This document shows positions 17,330-28,481 of a stretch of DNA of 38,684 nt, piece after piece (position 1 is the stretch's first letter; the number at the start of each line of letters is the position of its first letter). Source of the stretch: Tatumella ptyseos ATCC 33301 (GTDB lineage: Bacteria > Pseudomonadota > Gammaproteobacteria > Enterobacterales > Enterobacteriaceae). The position numbers and the translations under genes are program-made. The stretch lies in contig NZ_JMPR01000040.1 of the NCBI RefSeq assembly GCF_000735525.1, positions 1-38,684 on the forward strand, given 5' to 3'. The notes under the pieces were generated by a model that was not told where the DNA came from, ran no database searches, and was given only the letters and a program-made list of their open reading frames with translations.

Positions 17330-18402
17330 GCAACATTTTAGCAGTTATGATCCCGGCTCTGTTAGTTGCAGGCGCAGCTAATGCCGCAGAAATTTATAAT
17401 AAAGACGGCAACACGGTGGATCTGTACGGTAAAGTCGACGGAGTGCACTACTTTTCAAAAGATACCGCTAACGATGGCGACCAATCTTATGCCCGTCTGG
17501 GTTTCAAAGGTGAAAGTCAGATCAACAACTGGCTGACCGGTTACGGCCAGTGGGAATATAACCTGCCAGCAAACAATTCCGAAGGTGCTGACGCAAATGA
17601 TGGTACCAAGACCCGTCTGGGCTTCGCCGGTCTGAAAGCAGGTCAGTACGGTTCATTCGACTACGGTCGTAACTACGCTGTCGCATACGACGTTCTGGGC
17701 TGGACCGATATGCTGCCGGAATTCGGTGGTGATTTCGGTTTCACCGATACCATGACCGGTCGTGCTACCGGCGTTGCAACTTACCGTAACACCAACTTCT
17801 TTGGTCTGGTTGATGGCTGGGACTTCGCCGTTCAGTACCAGGGCAAAAACGACCGTTCAGAAGTTCAGCGTGCTAACGGTGACGGCTACGGTATCTCTAC
17901 CAGCTATACCTCTCCAATCGGCGTAGCAGTAACAGGTGCATTCTCTTCTCAGGACCGTACCGGCCAGCAGAATGAAAGCCAATATCTGGGCAAAGGCGAC
18001 CGTGCACAGGTTTGGGCGACCGGCCTGAAGTATGATGCAAACAACGTTTACCTGGCAGCAACCTATGCTGAAGGCCTGAACGCGACACCTGTCTCAGGCA
18101 AAATTAACGGTGTGGCAGTTTCTGGTTTTGCTAACAAAACTCAGGATATTGAGCTGGTTGCTCAGTATCAGTTCGATTTCGGTCTGCGTCCTTCTCTGGC
18201 CTATGTCCAGACTAAAGGTAAAGACATCGAGAACGTTGGCGATGCTGACCTGGTTAAATACATTGAAGTGGGTGCGACTTACTACTTCAACAAAAACATG
18301 TCTACCTATGTTGATTACAAAATCAACCAGCTGAATGACAACAACAAACTGGGTCTGGCGACTGACAACATCGCTGCTGTAGGTCTGGTTTACCAGTTCT
18401 AA
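17320..18402 (+). CDS. ompF: Outer-membrane porin OmpF
   Basis: This is a general diffusion porin, a trimer of 16-strand beta-barrels admitting small hydrophilic solutes. The signal peptide [22 protein letters not shown] is cleaved before [16 protein letters not shown], giving a mature protein of 338 residues. The constriction-loop PEFGG motif, [34 protein letters not shown], the [18 protein letters not shown] repeat and a terminal Phe (VYQF) are porin hallmarks. OmpC and OmpF are close homologues. The N-terminus, the position between asnS and aspC, and the leader identify ompF. Both Met1 and Met2 are possible starts; E. coli uses MMKRN. It lies between clear terminators, so it is monocistronic. 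Confidence 0.96.
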   Translation: MMKRNILAVMIPALLVAGAANAAEIYNKDGNTVDLYGKVDGVHYFSKDTANDGDQSYARLGFKGESQINNWLTGYGQWEYNLPANNSEGADANDGTKTRLGFAGLKAGQYGSFDYGRNYAVAYDVLGWTDMLPEFGGDFGFTDTMTGRATGVATYRNTNFFGLVDGWDFAVQYQGKNDRSEVQRANGDGYGISTSYTSPIGVAVTGAFSSQDRTGQQNESQYLGKGDRAQVWATGLKYDANNVYLAATYAEGLNATPVSGKINGVAVSGFANKTQDIELVAQYQFDFGLRPSLAYVQTKGKDIENVGDADLVKYIEVGATYYFNKNMSTYVDYKINQLNDNNKLGLATDNIAAVGLVYQF

Positions 18403-18422
18403 TCCATGCCGGTTTAGTCCTG

Positions 18423-18455
18423 AAACGGGGTCTTCTGACCCCGTTTTCTTTTTTT
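18423..18455 (+). terminator. Intrinsic terminator of ompF
   Basis: A perfect 10-base stem AAACGGGGTC/GACCCCGTTT with loop TTCT is followed by a long T tract (TCTTTTTTT). It starts 20 bases after the ompF stop. Confidence 0.92.
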
Positions 18456-18563
18456 AGCCCTGTTATTCTCCCCCGTTTGATCCGTCCGCAACTCCCCTGC
18501 GATTTCTGAGCCCGGCTCATTGTAAAACTTTGATCCCCCGCGGATAAAATTACCAAACAACTG

Positions 18564-18592
18564 TTGGCAATTTCCGTCTATCGGGATAACCT
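18564..18592 (+). promoter_or_regulatory. Candidate aspC promoter
   Basis: TTGGCA (18564-18569), 17 bases, then TAACCT (18587-18592) gives a plausible promoter 45 bases before the aspC ATG. The -10 is weak and other placements are possible. Confidence 0.35.
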
Positions 18593-18637
18593 TGGATTTA
18601 CGCGCAAACGTTTATATTTATCAATCGGATCTCACTC

Positions 18638-19828
18638 ATGTTTGAATCAATTTCTGCTGCACCTGCCGACCCTATTCTGGGACTGGCCGACCTTTTCCGG
18701 GCGGATAACCGGCCTGACAAAATTAATCTGGGTATCGGTGTTTATAAAGATGAGACCAGCAAAACCACTATTCTGACCAGTGTGAAAAAAGCTGAGCAAT
18801 TCCTGCTGGAAAATGAAACGACGAAAAGCTATCTCAGTATTGATGGCTATCCGGAATTTGCCCGACTGACTCAGGAGCTGTTGTTCGGCAAAGAGAACCC
18901 GATTATCACCGAAAAGCGTGCCTGCACGGCGCAGACACCGGGAGGCACCGGAGCACTGCGCGTGGCGGCTGACTTCCTGACCCGCCAGACTAACGTTAAA
19001 CGTATCTGGGTAAGCAACCCAAGCTGGCCAAACCACAAAAGTATTTTCACCGCCAGCGGGCTGGAAGTCTGTCATTATGATTACTATGACGCGACAACCC
19101 ACCAGCTGGACTTCCCGGCCATGCTGAATTCTCTGGAACAGGCCGTTGCAGGCGATGTCGTCCTGTTCCACGGATGCTGTCATAACCCTACCGGGATTGA
19201 CCCGACGCCGGAGCAATGGCTGCAGCTGGCAGATCTGTCTGTTTCCCGTGGCTGGTTACCTTTATTCGATTTTGCCTATCAGGGGTTCGGACGCGGACTG
19301 GATGAAGATGCTGAGGGGCTGCGTATCTTTGCCAGGCAGCACAAAGAGCTTATGGTGTGCAGTTCCTATTCCAAAAACTTCGGACTGTATAACGAACGTG
19401 TAGGTGCCTTCACGCTGGTGGCAGAAAATGCAGATATCGCTACTGCCGCATTCAGCCAGGTGAAGTTTGCAATTCGTGCAAACTATTCTAACCCGCCGTC
19501 ACACGGTGCGGCGGTGGTCGCGACGATCCTGGGTGACGATACCCTGAGAACACTGTGGGAACAGGAATTATCGGACATGCGTCAGCGTATTCAGCGTATG
19601 CGTCAGCTGTTTGTGAATACCCTGACAGAGAAAGGCGCGAGTAAGGACTTCGGGTTTATTCATCAGCAGAGTGGTATGTTCTCTTATAGCGGACTGACCA
19701 CTGAACAGGTACACCGCCTGCGCAATGACTATGCTATCTATGCCGTTGACTCAGGTCGCATCAATATTGCCGGAATGACGCCTGATAATATGTCCGTACT
19801 CTGTGAATCAATTATCGCCGTGTTGTAA
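18638..19828 (+). CDS. aspC: Aspartate aminotransferase
   Basis: AspC interconverts aspartate and oxaloacetate with glutamate/2-oxoglutarate, using PLP, and also acts on aromatic amino acids. The 396 residues equal the E. coli length. Motifs include [41 protein letters not shown], the aspartate-bearing [18 protein letters not shown] and the PLP-lysine [14 protein letters not shown] (Lys246). [13 protein letters not shown] contains the substrate-carboxylate arginine. The ribosome site before ATG is weak (CGGAT). It is flanked by the ompF terminator and its own terminator, which it shares with gloC. Confidence 0.97.
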   Translation: MFESISAAPADPILGLADLFRADNRPDKINLGIGVYKDETSKTTILTSVKKAEQFLLENETTKSYLSIDGYPEFARLTQELLFGKENPIITEKRACTAQTPGGTGALRVAADFLTRQTNVKRIWVSNPSWPNHKSIFTASGLEVCHYDYYDATTHQLDFPAMLNSLEQAVAGDVVLFHGCCHNPTGIDPTPEQWLQLADLSVSRGWLPLFDFAYQGFGRGLDEDAEGLRIFARQHKELMVCSSYSKNFGLYNERVGAFTLVAENADIATAAFSQVKFAIRANYSNPPSHGAAVVATILGDDTLRTLWEQELSDMRQRIQRMRQLFVNTLTEKGASKDFGFIHQQSGMFSYSGLTTEQVHRLRNDYAIYAVDSGRINIAGMTPDNMSVLCESIIAVL

Positions 19829-19844
19829 TTGATCTCTGTGCATG

Positions 19845-19874
19845 AAAAAAGCCATCCCGACGGATGGCTTTTTT
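19845..19874. terminator. Bidirectional terminator between aspC and gloC
   Basis: A perfect 13-base inverted repeat AAAAAAGCCATCC/GGATGGCTTTTTT with a CGAC loop gives a run of six T on each strand. It can end aspC from the left and gloC from the right. Confidence 0.93.
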
Positions 19875-19914
19875 GTGGGTCGTTTTCCGAAAAAGTCAGC
19901 GCTGGCGCGGGAAC

Positions 19915-20553
19915 TCACTGTAAAAACGGATTAGTGATACGTTCTATCCCCAGCGTGGATGACGGCCCATGCCCGGGGATAAAAGTAATGTTATCCCCTA
20001 AGGGTAAAAGTTTTTCTCTTATCGAAGTCATTAACTGCTGATGATCGCCCTGTGGGAAATCACTTCGGCCCACCCCGCCCTTGAAAATCACATCTCCGGA
20101 AAATAACAGTTTATTTTTCCGGTCGAGGAAGACGATATGTCCGGGGGTATGACCGGGACAATGTAATATATCAAAGGTAACCTGCCCTAAAGAGAGCGTT
20201 TCTCCTTCCTCCAGCCACTGGTCGGGCTGCAAAGGCGCGCAATAAGGGAAACCAAACATCTGACTCTGCTGTGGTAAAGCATCCAGCAGAAATTTATCCC
20301 GTAACTGAGGGCCGATAACCGGAATGCCGTAAAATGCGGCCAGTTCGGCGGCAGCCCCGACATGATCAAGATGACCGTGGGTCAGCAGAATTTTTTCCGG
20401 AGTGCGTTGCAGATCGCTGAGGGCCTTTTTTATCACTTCGGCATCCCCGCCGGGATCGATAAGTGCAGTATTCCCCTGCTCTCCACACCAGACGACGGAA
20501 CAATTCTGGGAAAACGCCGTGACGGGAATAAGGGTGTAATTCAACTGACTCAA
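19915..20553 (-). CDS. gloC: Type II glyoxalase / metallo-beta-lactamase-fold hydrolase GloC
   Basis: GloC (YcbL) is a cytosolic metal-dependent thioester hydrolase with glyoxalase II activity. It splits S-lactoylglutathione in methylglyoxal detoxification. The 212 residues carry [11 protein letters not shown] (metal ligands His59, His61, Asp63, His64), [28 protein letters not shown] and FIPGHGP. The start codon is TTG at 20553 with AAGAGG 8 bases before it. A second TTG nine bases in (MNYTLIPV) would align exactly with the E. coli start, so either could be used. It lies 29 bases after mepK on the same strand, suggesting one transcript with it. Confidence 0.94.
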   Translation of the reverse strand: MSQLNYTLIPVTAFSQNCSVVWCGEQGNTALIDPGGDAEVIKKALSDLQRTPEKILLTHGHLDHVGAAAELAAFYGIPVIGPQLRDKFLLDALPQQSQMFGFPYCAPLQPDQWLEEGETLSLGQVTFDILHCPGHTPGHIVFLDRKNKLLFSGDVIFKGGVGRSDFPQGDHQQLMTSIREKLLPLGDNITFIPGHGPSSTLGIERITNPFLQ

Positions 20554-20582
20554 TACCTGAACCTCTTTTTCTGAGACACCGG

Positions 20583-21134
20583 TTACTGCCAGTGTCTGAC
20601 CGGCCCGGTATCGATATGAACAAAATTACTTTTCGGATAGTAGCCTACCCCACCGGCACGCATTTTCAGGGCTGCAGAACGTACCATCGCCAGCTGCACA
20701 CCTTCAATGTGAAAGTCCATTGCCTGGCCCAGCGTATGGTAACTGTGTTTTGCCACTCCGCTACCGGACGCACGTAATTTATTATTGGTCGCCAGCGATC
20801 GGTAGCCGGAGATCAGCTGAACCGGTTTCCGGGTGCCCAGCATAACCTGTAACCGGTAGAGCTGGTCAAATAAATGCGGATCAATATCCTTTACCTTATT
20901 CGCCCGATAATCACGGAAAAAATGATTCAGGCGGGTCAGTTCGCTCTGATTATAGGTTTCACCATTGAAAAACTCGGTTTTCAGCGTTTCACCGGTATGC
21001 ATATTACTCAGCGTGAGTATACGGGGGCGGGTTGCCGATAATGATGCTTCTGCCAGGCCAGGCAGTAACGCCAGCCCGGCGACGGCACAACCCGACAATA
21101 GAATTTTTCTGCGTTGGGGATCAAATTTATCCAT
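20583..21134 (-). CDS. mepK: Murein endopeptidase MepK (YcbK), Tat-exported
   Basis: MepK cleaves mDap-mDap (3-3) cross-links in peptidoglycan and so balances L,D-transpeptidases. The 183 residues start with a twin-arginine signal ([20 protein letters not shown], cleavage near ASLSA). The peptidase M15A-like (DUF882) domain follows, with the zinc motif [13 protein letters not shown] (His133, Asp140) and HIDTG (His173). His133 matches the residue reported as essential in E. coli. The ribosome site is weak. Its neighbour ldtD makes the bonds that this enzyme cuts, a functional pairing retained from E. coli. Confidence 0.94.
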   Translation of the reverse strand: MDKFDPQRRKILLSGCAVAGLALLPGLAEASLSATRPRILTLSNMHTGETLKTEFFNGETYNQSELTRLNHFFRDYRANKVKDIDPHLFDQLYRLQVMLGTRKPVQLISGYRSLATNNKLRASGSGVAKHSYHTLGQAMDFHIEGVQLAMVRSAALKMRAGGVGYYPKSNFVHIDTGPVRHWQ

Positions 21135-21248
21135 GGTGATTTATAACCTGAGTGACAGCGGGACAATAAACAGACGGTGGCACATTAACCAGATGTCTCA
21201 GTCACGTCAATACAGACCTTTTGAATATCAACGCCAGCCCGCAGATAA

Positions 21249-21290
21249 AGAAGGAAACTGTCATCCTGCTGGCCGGCAGAGGATGACAGT
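21249..21290 (-). terminator. Terminator after ldtD
   Basis: On the minus strand an 11-base stem ACTGTCATCCT/AGGATGACAGT (21290-21280 and 21267-21257) encloses a second small CTGC/GCAG stem and is followed by TTCCTTCTTT. It starts 15 bases after the ldtD stop. It separates ldtD from mepK, although the T tract is interrupted and read-through is possible. Confidence 0.75.
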
Positions 21291-21305
21291 GCTTTCTTTC
21301 TCAGG

Positions 21306-23144
21306 TTAAAGGATCAATTTCTCTGCCGGGCCGATACTGCTTTGTCCCTGGCGAACCAGATTATCGTAATTATAGATATCAGTGCGGAATCGCGGCTGCC
21401 CGTCTTCACCCACCCAGGCAGTCAGATAGTACAGATTGACCGGAATACGATGACGGATAGCCAGATAGCGGCTATTTCCCTCCTGCAGGGCACTGGCTAT
21501 CCGGCTGCTGTCCCAGCCGACATTTTTCAGCAGGATCCCTGCCAGTTCAGCCGCCTTATTAATACGAACACAACCGGAGCTAAGCGCCCTGATATCACGC
21601 TGGAACAGCATATGATTCGGTGTGTCATGTAAATAGATGGCATCAGAACTTGGCATATTGAATTTATAACGGCCGAGAGCATTCTGTGGTCCCGGCGCCT
21701 GACGTACCCGGTAAGGGAATGTCGCCGGATCCACCGTTGCCCAGTTAATGCTGGCCGGATTAATCACCTGAGCATCTGCACTCCAGCCGGATAATAATGT
21801 GAAGCCATGTTTCATCAGATAATCCGGATCACTCTTGGCTTTCGGGACAATATCGCCCCGGACCAGACTGGTCGGTACATTCCATGGCGGATTCAGCACA
21901 ACATCATTCAGTGCGCTGCGCATCAATGGCGTTTTTTTATCCGGACGTCCGACGATCACCCGTGAACTGAGGATTGTTTTCCCATCCTCATAGTAAGTCA
22001 TGGAAAAATTAGGGATGTTCACCATGATGCCATTGTGCATATCATCAGGCAGGAGTCTCAGACGCTGGATATTTAATGCCAGTAAACCCGCACGCATCCG
22101 TGGCGTGACGTTTAACCATTCACGGGTCCTTGGCCCGATGACACCATCGGATGCCAGGCCCTGCCACTGCTGGAAACGTTTCACCGCATCCACCAGTTCA
22201 GGGCTGTAAACATCCTCCGGGTTCACCGCCGTTGTCAGTGCAGATGACGTGGTCCCCGTATCCGCCGGGGAATTAGCCTGTGCAGGCGTCGTGCCCGCAA
22301 GGGTTTTACCCGGCAGTAAGGCACTTTGACTGCCTGCCGATGTCGTCGACGCCACCGGTTGCTGAGCAGGCGTATCCGCCGACGGATGTAACGGGGCCGA
22401 CACCGGCGCATTCGCACTGAGCATACCACTACGGATTAAAATCGTGCGCAGTGTCGGGATCTCCGGACTGCTTTCACCCGGTCTGATAGAAATACGATTG
22501 GTCAGATACGGCCATTGCTGATTTTCTGACAATAACTTTTTCAGTGCTGCCTGCATCGGCAGATACTCAGGATGACGAGGCATCAGAGAATCGATAAACA
22601 CCCGCTCATTACGGGTGGTTATAGAGGTTTGCCAGCGGGCAATATCTCCGGATGGCGGTAATGAGAGACTATAAGGTGTATCCCCGTAAAGCCAGCTTTC
22701 CCCTTTCACCGGGGCGCCGGCAGCAAACTGCAAATATCCCAGCATCGCATCTGATAACAGGACATCACGTTCCATACCGGTGATATCACTGCGTGAAAGC
22801 CAGCTGACCCACTGACCGAACTGTGGCTGAACACCGGATAAGGCAACTTCAGCAAGCTGCTGCTGAAATTTTTCTACCGCTACCGGATCCTGCCACATCG
22901 GCTGCATATGCCGGGCCTGATAAAGAGAGGCTAATGTGGATGAATAATAAAGATGAACGCCGGCAGGTAACGCCGCGATGACCGCATGAAAATTGTGTCG
23001 CACCGGTGCGGAATGTTCACCGGACGTATGCACCGGATGGCCGGAAAGTGTCTGCGCAGCAAACAGCGATGTTACCGGTGCCAGCATCAGTGAAAAACCA
23101 CACAATATCGTTACAGGCCGTAATTTAAGACCATTATTCAACAT
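21306..23144 (-). CDS. ldtD: L,D-transpeptidase LdtD (YcbB)
   Basis: LdtD forms 3-3 mDap cross-links in peptidoglycan in the periplasm, giving beta-lactam bypass and envelope repair in E. coli. The 612 residues have a signal peptide (about 1-30, ending FAAQ), a scaffold domain and a Ser/Thr/Ala/Pro-rich linker near 240-300. A peptidoglycan-binding domain (YSPELVDAVKRFQQWQGL, DGVIGPRTREWL) follows. The YkuD catalytic domain has HDTPNHMLF and the active site SSGCVRI with Cys525. E. coli has 615 residues. ATG at 23144 follows AAGGGGG. A terminator follows before mepK. Confidence 0.96.
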   Translation of the reverse strand: MLNNGLKLRPVTILCGFSLMLAPVTSLFAAQTLSGHPVHTSGEHSAPVRHNFHAVIAALPAGVHLYYSSTLASLYQARHMQPMWQDPVAVEKFQQQLAEVALSGVQPQFGQWVSWLSRSDITGMERDVLLSDAMLGYLQFAAGAPVKGESWLYGDTPYSLSLPPSGDIARWQTSITTRNERVFIDSLMPRHPEYLPMQAALKKLLSENQQWPYLTNRISIRPGESSPEIPTLRTILIRSGMLSANAPVSAPLHPSADTPAQQPVASTTSAGSQSALLPGKTLAGTTPAQANSPADTGTTSSALTTAVNPEDVYSPELVDAVKRFQQWQGLASDGVIGPRTREWLNVTPRMRAGLLALNIQRLRLLPDDMHNGIMVNIPNFSMTYYEDGKTILSSRVIVGRPDKKTPLMRSALNDVVLNPPWNVPTSLVRGDIVPKAKSDPDYLMKHGFTLLSGWSADAQVINPASINWATVDPATFPYRVRQAPGPQNALGRYKFNMPSSDAIYLHDTPNHMLFQRDIRALSSGCVRINKAAELAGILLKNVGWDSSRIASALQEGNSRYLAIRHRIPVNLYYLTAWVGEDGQPRFRTDIYNYDNLVRQGQSSIGPAEKLIL

Positions 23145-23224
23145 CCCTGCCCCCTTATGTCTTATCGTAATAATTACATTAGCCCGGATTTTTCTTCTTT
23201 ACACGAATAAGCAGCACTAAAACA

Positions 23225-23262
23225 ATAAAACGGTATTTGCTGAAAAACAAATACCGTTTTAT
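23225..23262 (-). terminator. Terminator after mukB
   Basis: A perfect 15-base inverted repeat ATAAAACGGTATTTG/CAAATACCGTTTTAT with an 8-base loop lies 27 bases after the mukB stop. On the minus strand the 3' arm ends in GTTTTATTGTTTT, so it ends the cmoM-mukFEB transcript. Confidence 0.85.
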
Positions 23263-23289
23263 GTCATTTATTTACCGGACTTTCGATAC

Positions 23290-26200
23290 TCAGTGTTGAG
23301 GTGCCGGGTCGCCCGATGATGCACTTACGGAAGGCTCGGGAACAAATCCCCGCAAGCCGACAACATGAACGTGCTCGGTGTTATTCACCACTTTACGAAC
23401 CAGTTTATACGTGGTGCCTTTCTCCGGACTGATATTTTCCGGTGCGGCGATCACCAGCTGCATATCCAGACGTTCGCACAGCTCGAACAGAGTAGCTATC
23501 GAGCGGCCATCCAGTCGGGCTGCTTCATCCAGGAACAGCAAGCGGCAAGGGGAAATATCCTTACCACGCAGACGACGGGACTCCTCTTCCCAGCTCTGCA
23601 CTACCATTACCAGGATGGACATCCCGGTACCGATAGCTTCCCCGGTGGACAGCGCACCGCTTTCTGCACGTAGCCAGCCATCTGATCCACGGTTCACCTC
23701 AACTTCCATTTCCAGATAGTTACGGTAATCCAGCAGTTCTTCACCAATCACCTGTGGTGTCCGTTGTCCCATATCAATCTGCGGGTTCAGACGCTGATAC
23801 AGTTTGGCCAGTGCTTCTGAGAAAGTCAGACGCTGGCTGTTAAACAGATCCTGGTGCTGTTCATGATCATTCGCCAGCGTTTCCAGTAATACGGAGTGAG
23901 CTTCACGCACATTCACGTTCAGGCGCACACTGTTGACCTGACCAAAACTGACACCCTGTAGCCCCTGGTTGAGCTGACGGATACGGTTCTGCTCACGCTG
24001 GATGGTTTTACGCAGAATATTTGCCGCACTCCGTGAACTGATCGCCAGATGCTTCTCACGGGCTGTCAGTTCTTCTGTCAGACGGTTCAGTTCAATTTCC
24101 ATCTGCTCAATGGCTTCCACCGGGTCATCGGTACGGATGATATCCTGTCGGATACGCTCACGCAGATGCTGGTAAACCGCGATAAAGAAACGGATCTTAC
24201 GTTCAGGGTATTTCGGATCTTCAGATAACCTCAGTACATCGCGCAGATGTTCATTATCCGCTACCGCCAGACGTAACGCCCCCAGCGCCTTATCCGACAT
24301 AGAACGTAATTCATCACCGCCCAGATAGGCCAGTTCTCGGCGATGCAGGCGGCGCTCGATACCGTTATCCTTCACCAGACGCATCACAGTGCACCATCCG
24401 GCCTTCGCTCGTACGACCTGTTCACGCTGCTGAGCATAATCCCGCTCAAGTTTACGCAGGCGCTTCTGCAGTGCATCCATCTCTGCTTCACAGAAAGAAA
24501 TCTGCTTTTCAAGCTGATTACTGCGGGTGCGGTTACGGCTCAGTGACTCATAAAGCTCATCACGGCGTGATTTTGCCCGTTCTTCTGCACGTACATCTGC
24601 AGTCACACCGATCGCCTGCATTTCAAGGTGCAGCTCTTTCAGCATGTCCTGTTTCGCTTCGTAAGAACTTTTGAGCGATGCCAGCACCTGAGTATATTGG
24701 GTCAGCATCGCCTGATGCTCACGCAGCCTTTCGCGGGCATGCGCTCGTTCACCTTCTGCCTGTTCCAGTTGCTTACGCAGTTTATTACTCAGATCACTGT
24801 TGCCGTCCACCATGCTGCCGGAATCAGAGTAGCTAAAGTGAGCGCGGCGCTGAATAACTTCGGTCAGTGCGAACGACTGCTGACTGTATTCACGCTGCTT
24901 TCGTTGTGCGGTCTGATAATCGGCCTGCAGTTGTTCGTGCTGCTGCGGATCGTTTTGCAGCACCGATAACATTGACTCAAGTTTGTTAATCCGTACACCG
25001 TGCTGATGCAGGAACCGGGAAGCTTCCTGCGCTTCTTCCACCTGCTCGCGGATCTCTTCATAACGATCTGCCAGCGTTTCGTCCATCAACAGGCTGACCC
25101 GCGGAAGAAGCCGGTTAAGTTTTGCCACCCCGTCTTTCGCCGATTCATACTGCTGACGCTGCTGAACCGTCTCACTTTCATGCTGACTCAGTGCGCGTTC
25201 AACATCCAGACGACGTGCATTCAGTTCGCGGATCTGCTGTTCCGGATCCTGCTCAAAGGCAATGGCCAGATGGCTGCCGATAAAGCGGCTGAACGACTGA
25301 TGTAACCGCTGAGTTTTCTGAACATCAAACGACAACGTTGCATAGGTTTCAGCCAGCTTATCCCGCTCGTTGTACAATAGTTCCAGCTGATTTTCGCGCG
25401 CAGCCCGGCCAAAAAGCGGAACTTTCGGGAAACGGGAATAACGCCATTGACGGTCGGCCACTTTCACAATGACAGCGCCGTCAAGCTCATCCGCGCTGAA
25501 GACACTGTCATCAAATGATTGCGGATCCCCTTCGATAAGGTACAAATCTTCCGGACAATCTTCGAGTCCGTCCAGTTGTTCCTGGATCAGCGAGAGATCA
25601 GGGACGACAATCGCATGACGGGATGGCCCGTAGAGTGCCGAAAAGTACGGCGCATCATCCAGGGTAACATCGTCATAGATTTCAGAAAGCAACACACCGC
25701 CGAAACGTTCAGCCAGCTGTGTCAGTCGGGCATCTTCTGCACCGCCTGGCTGGCTAAGGCGCTCAATTTGTTGTTCCGCGTCACGCTTACGGGCAGCAAT
25801 GGCATCACGTTCGACCGTCGTTTCACGCTCTTTCTCCAGCAGTTGCTGCATGTAACCGGTCACCTGCTGACTGCTGGTCAGCGCCTGGCCGGTCTGCTCG
25901 CTGAGCTGAGTCAGAATTTCCTGAGCGGCCAGCCAGTGTGGTGCTTTGCTGGTCAGTAACGTGATCTTTTCACGGATCTGGCTCAGCGTCTGACGCAAGG
26001 TCAGACGGTGTTCTCCGGCGTCAGCCACCCGGTCGGACAGCGATTCAATCTGCGCTTCCAGTTCGCGGTGCAGGCCTTCCAGAGCATCGGCATCGTACTG
26101 ACGCCCCTGACTTTTACAAAATTCAGCCAGTAAACGCTCCGCGTCATGCTGTTCGCGTAAACGTTGCTCCAGTTCAGAAAGGCGTAACCGCAGGGAAGAT

Positions 26201-27744
26201 AATTCATCGGCATAATGGCGCTGATTCGCGGCGTCGCGAATGATTTCACGACCGGTTTGCCAGGCTTCATGACGCCCGACCGGGCCGGCAATTTGATTGA
26301 CCAGTGCCAGTGCCTGCTCGAACTGACTATGCGCCGCATCAGCAACACTCAGTTTCTGTTCCAGCGTCAGTAACAGCTCTGTCGCTTCTTCTTCTCTGGC
26401 GCTGAAGCGCTGCTGCCACTCTTCGGCATTCTCCAGGGAAAGATCGGAAATTCCGCACAGCTCACGGGCACGCTGCAATGCCTGAATGGCTTGCTGGTAC
26501 TGGATCGCACGGGTTTGCTGAACATCCAGGGCCTGCTGGAAATCCGCTAACTGGCTCTTCAGCTCATCCACTTCCAGTTCAGCATCTTCTGCGCGCTGCT
26601 GGTTATCTTCATGGATCTCTTCGGCTTCAGCCACCACTTCCTGCTGCTCTTCCAGGCGATAACTGAGTTCCTCCAGTTCGCCTTCATAGCGAGTGATCTT
26701 TTCCTGCTGACGAACAGCCGTCTGAACCAGGTTGAGATGATCACTGGCGGCCTGATATTCCGCTTCAGATTCTTTCTCTGAGCCGGACAGTTCGGCAAGT
26801 TCACGCGCCATTTCCACATGACGGTACTGCCCGCTTGCCAGTTCCTGACGGCCGGTAAATAACTCATTACGCAGTAACAGCGCACCATCGAGATGAGTAC
26901 GTCGCTCATTGGCATGACGCATATAATCGGCGGCCACATAATCGGTCGCTTCAGTGATCAGGTGTTTAAACAAATTACGATCAGACTGAGTCACCCGTAT
27001 AGCTTCGAGCGTCATCCTGTTTTCACGTAATGCGGCTTCCATGTCCTGGAAAGCCTTACGCACACCACCGTTTTCAGGTAACAGATAATCACGTAGTGAG
27101 CGGGTGATGGCACTGGAAATACCGCCATATAACGAGGCTTCAAGCAGACGATAGAATTTACTGCGGTCACCCTGGGTGCGCAGACGGCGGGCAACGATAC
27201 CTTGCTCGAACATCATGCTGTGATAGTCGGTCACCGAGTTATACTGACGGAAGGTGATCTCTTCCTGCAACTCCAGGCGCTCTTTCACTTCGTTCAGCGA
27301 CAATACTTTTGCCTGACGTGAGTTAACCACCTCGGTCAGCAACTCTGTCGGGTTTAACTCTGGCGGCACATCGTGCAGGCTGAAAGGCCGGATATCGACT
27401 TTCTTATCACGGCCGGTCACCTGCTGCAGGCGCACGCCGGCAATGACCCGCTGCCCGCGTGAGTTGATCACATCCAGGATGGAATAGCAGACACCGGCCC
27501 GCAGTTTTCCGTGCAGGCCTTTATCACGGGAGCCACTGGTGGCCCCCGCTTCGGTGGTATTACGGAAGTGCAGCAGGGTCAGGTCCGGAATTAACGCGGT
27601 CACAAATGCTGCCATAGTGGTGGATTTACCTGCACCATTACCGCCGGATAACGTGGTTACCATATTATCGAGATCAAAGGTACGGGCAAAAAAACCGTTC
27701 CAGTTAATCAATGTCAGCGATCGAAACTTTCCACGTTCAATCAT
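23290..27744 (-). CDS. mukB: Chromosome condensin subunit MukB
   Basis: MukB is the SMC-like ATPase of MukBEF, which extrudes and organises DNA loops and helps segregate sister chromosomes with topoisomerase IV. The 1484 residues (E. coli 1486) begin with an ATPase head with Walker A GGNGAGKS (34-41). Long heptad-rich coiled coils (for example [20 protein letters not shown]) run to a hinge near 650-800, then return to the C-terminal head with signature [14 protein letters not shown] and Walker [20 protein letters not shown] at 27744 overlaps the mukE stop as ATGA. It is the last gene of cmoM-mukF-mukE-mukB. Confidence 0.98.
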   Translation of the reverse strand: MIERGKFRSLTLINWNGFFARTFDLDNMVTTLSGGNGAGKSTTMAAFVTALIPDLTLLHFRNTTEAGATSGSRDKGLHGKLRAGVCYSILDVINSRGQRVIAGVRLQQVTGRDKKVDIRPFSLHDVPPELNPTELLTEVVNSRQAKVLSLNEVKERLELQEEITFRQYNSVTDYHSMMFEQGIVARRLRTQGDRSKFYRLLEASLYGGISSAITRSLRDYLLPENGGVRKAFQDMEAALRENRMTLEAIRVTQSDRNLFKHLITEATDYVAADYMRHANERRTHLDGALLLRNELFTGRQELASGQYRHVEMARELAELSGSEKESEAEYQAASDHLNLVQTAVRQQEKITRYEGELEELSYRLEEQQEVVAEAEEIHEDNQQRAEDAELEVDELKSQLADFQQALDVQQTRAIQYQQAIQALQRARELCGISDLSLENAEEWQQRFSAREEEATELLLTLEQKLSVADAAHSQFEQALALVNQIAGPVGRHEAWQTGREIIRDAANQRHYADELSSLRLRLSELEQRLREQHDAERLLAEFCKSQGRQYDADALEGLHRELEAQIESLSDRVADAGEHRLTLRQTLSQIREKITLLTSKAPHWLAAQEILTQLSEQTGQALTSSQQVTGYMQQLLEKERETTVERDAIAARKRDAEQQIERLSQPGGAEDARLTQLAERFGGVLLSEIYDDVTLDDAPYFSALYGPSRHAIVVPDLSLIQEQLDGLEDCPEDLYLIEGDPQSFDDSVFSADELDGAVIVKVADRQWRYSRFPKVPLFGRAARENQLELLYNERDKLAETYATLSFDVQKTQRLHQSFSRFIGSHLAIAFEQDPEQQIRELNARRLDVERALSQHESETVQQRQQYESAKDGVAKLNRLLPRVSLLMDETLADRYEEIREQVEEAQEASRFLHQHGVRINKLESMLSVLQNDPQQHEQLQADYQTAQRKQREYSQQSFALTEVIQRRAHFSYSDSGSMVDGNSDLSNKLRKQLEQAEGERAHARERLREHQAMLTQYTQVLASLKSSYEAKQDMLKELHLEMQAIGVTADVRAEERAKSRRDELYESLSRNRTRSNQLEKQISFCEAEMDALQKRLRKLERDYAQQREQVVRAKAGWCTVMRLVKDNGIERRLHRRELAYLGGDELRSMSDKALGALRLAVADNEHLRDVLRLSEDPKYPERKIRFFIAVYQHLRERIRQDIIRTDDPVEAIEQMEIELNRLTEELTAREKHLAISSRSAANILRKTIQREQNRIRQLNQGLQGVSFGQVNSVRLNVNVREAHSVLLETLANDHEQHQDLFNSQRLTFSEALAKLYQRLNPQIDMGQRTPQVIGEELLDYRNYLEMEVEVNRGSDGWLRAESGALSTGEAIGTGMSILVMVVQSWEEESRRLRGKDISPCRLLFLDEAARLDGRSIATLFELCERLDMQLVIAAPENISPEKGTTYKLVRKVVNNTEHVHVVGLRGFVPEPSVSASSGDPAPQH

Positions 27745-28481
27745 TCCTCGTCATCCTCCCCGCGTTCTGCGGAATCTTCACTGAACTGCTCATTTTCTGC
27801 CTCCGTGCTGCTTACCGGAACGTCTGCTGTCTCCGTCTTCTCCAGAGATACGGCTTCACCGTCACGGATTAAACGCAATTGGGCTTCACGGGGTTCATCA
27901 CCGCTGCGAACTTCAGCACCAAAGCGGAACACTGACTCCATAATGCGAAATTTAGAGTTGTCACTCCCCATGAACCAGACCATTCCCAACCGGCGGAGGC
28001 GGTTCAGGGAAGCCCTGACCTTCTCCTGCAGTCGCGTACGATCCAGATCAGACCCGGTCGACCGCTGGTTCACAAAGCGAAGCAGTTTGCTTTCGTCTGC
28101 CAGTGCCAGCAACTCATCGTAAAGTTCCTGCTGGGTAAAAATACCCTCATTCGCCAGCCGTTCCGGGCTCAGGTAGAGGTAGCACAAAATTTTACCAACC
28201 ATCATATCCAGCTCAGACAACACTGAGCGGGCAATCAGGGTGGTAGAGCGCGGACGCAGATAGAAAAAACCTTCCGGGGCACGGACTAATTCCACGTGGT
28301 ACCGGGCATAAAATTCTTCCAGTTCTGCCTGAAAATCCATCAGGAAGGCATGATTATCTAATTCTTCGAATCCGATATGACGCCCGGCCCGTAACTGGCT
28401 ATCCAGCGCGGGAAAAACCGGGTTTGCCAGTGCCTGTGCCAGCTTAAGCGGCATCACTTGTTCAATATTTGTCAATGACAT
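27741..28481 (-). CDS. mukE: Condensin subunit MukE
   Basis: MukE bridges MukF and the MukB heads and modulates ATPase and DNA entry. The frame reads back to 28508, but [21 protein letters not shown] aligns with E. coli MukE, so the start is ATG at 28481. This gives 246 residues against 234 in E. coli. Winged-helix domains occupy most of the protein ([56 protein letters not shown]). The C-terminal tail is longer and strongly acidic ([16 protein letters not shown]). It overlaps mukF by 20 bases and mukB by 4, so translation is probably coupled. Confidence 0.97.
   Translation of the reverse strand: MSLTNIEQVMPLKLAQALANPVFPALDSQLRAGRHIGFEELDNHAFLMDFQAELEEFYARYHVELVRAPEGFFYLRPRSTTLIARSVLSELDMMVGKILCYLYLSPERLANEGIFTQQELYDELLALADESKLLRFVNQRSTGSDLDRTRLQEKVRASLNRLRRLGMVWFMGSDNSKFRIMESVFRFGAEVRSGDEPREAQLRLIRDGEAVSLEKTETADVPVSSTEAENEQFSEDSAERGEDDEE

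Noticed and set aside
18647-19216. 189-codon frame antisense to aspC
   Set aside because: It is a shadow of the conserved aspC frame, with no motif and no promoter.
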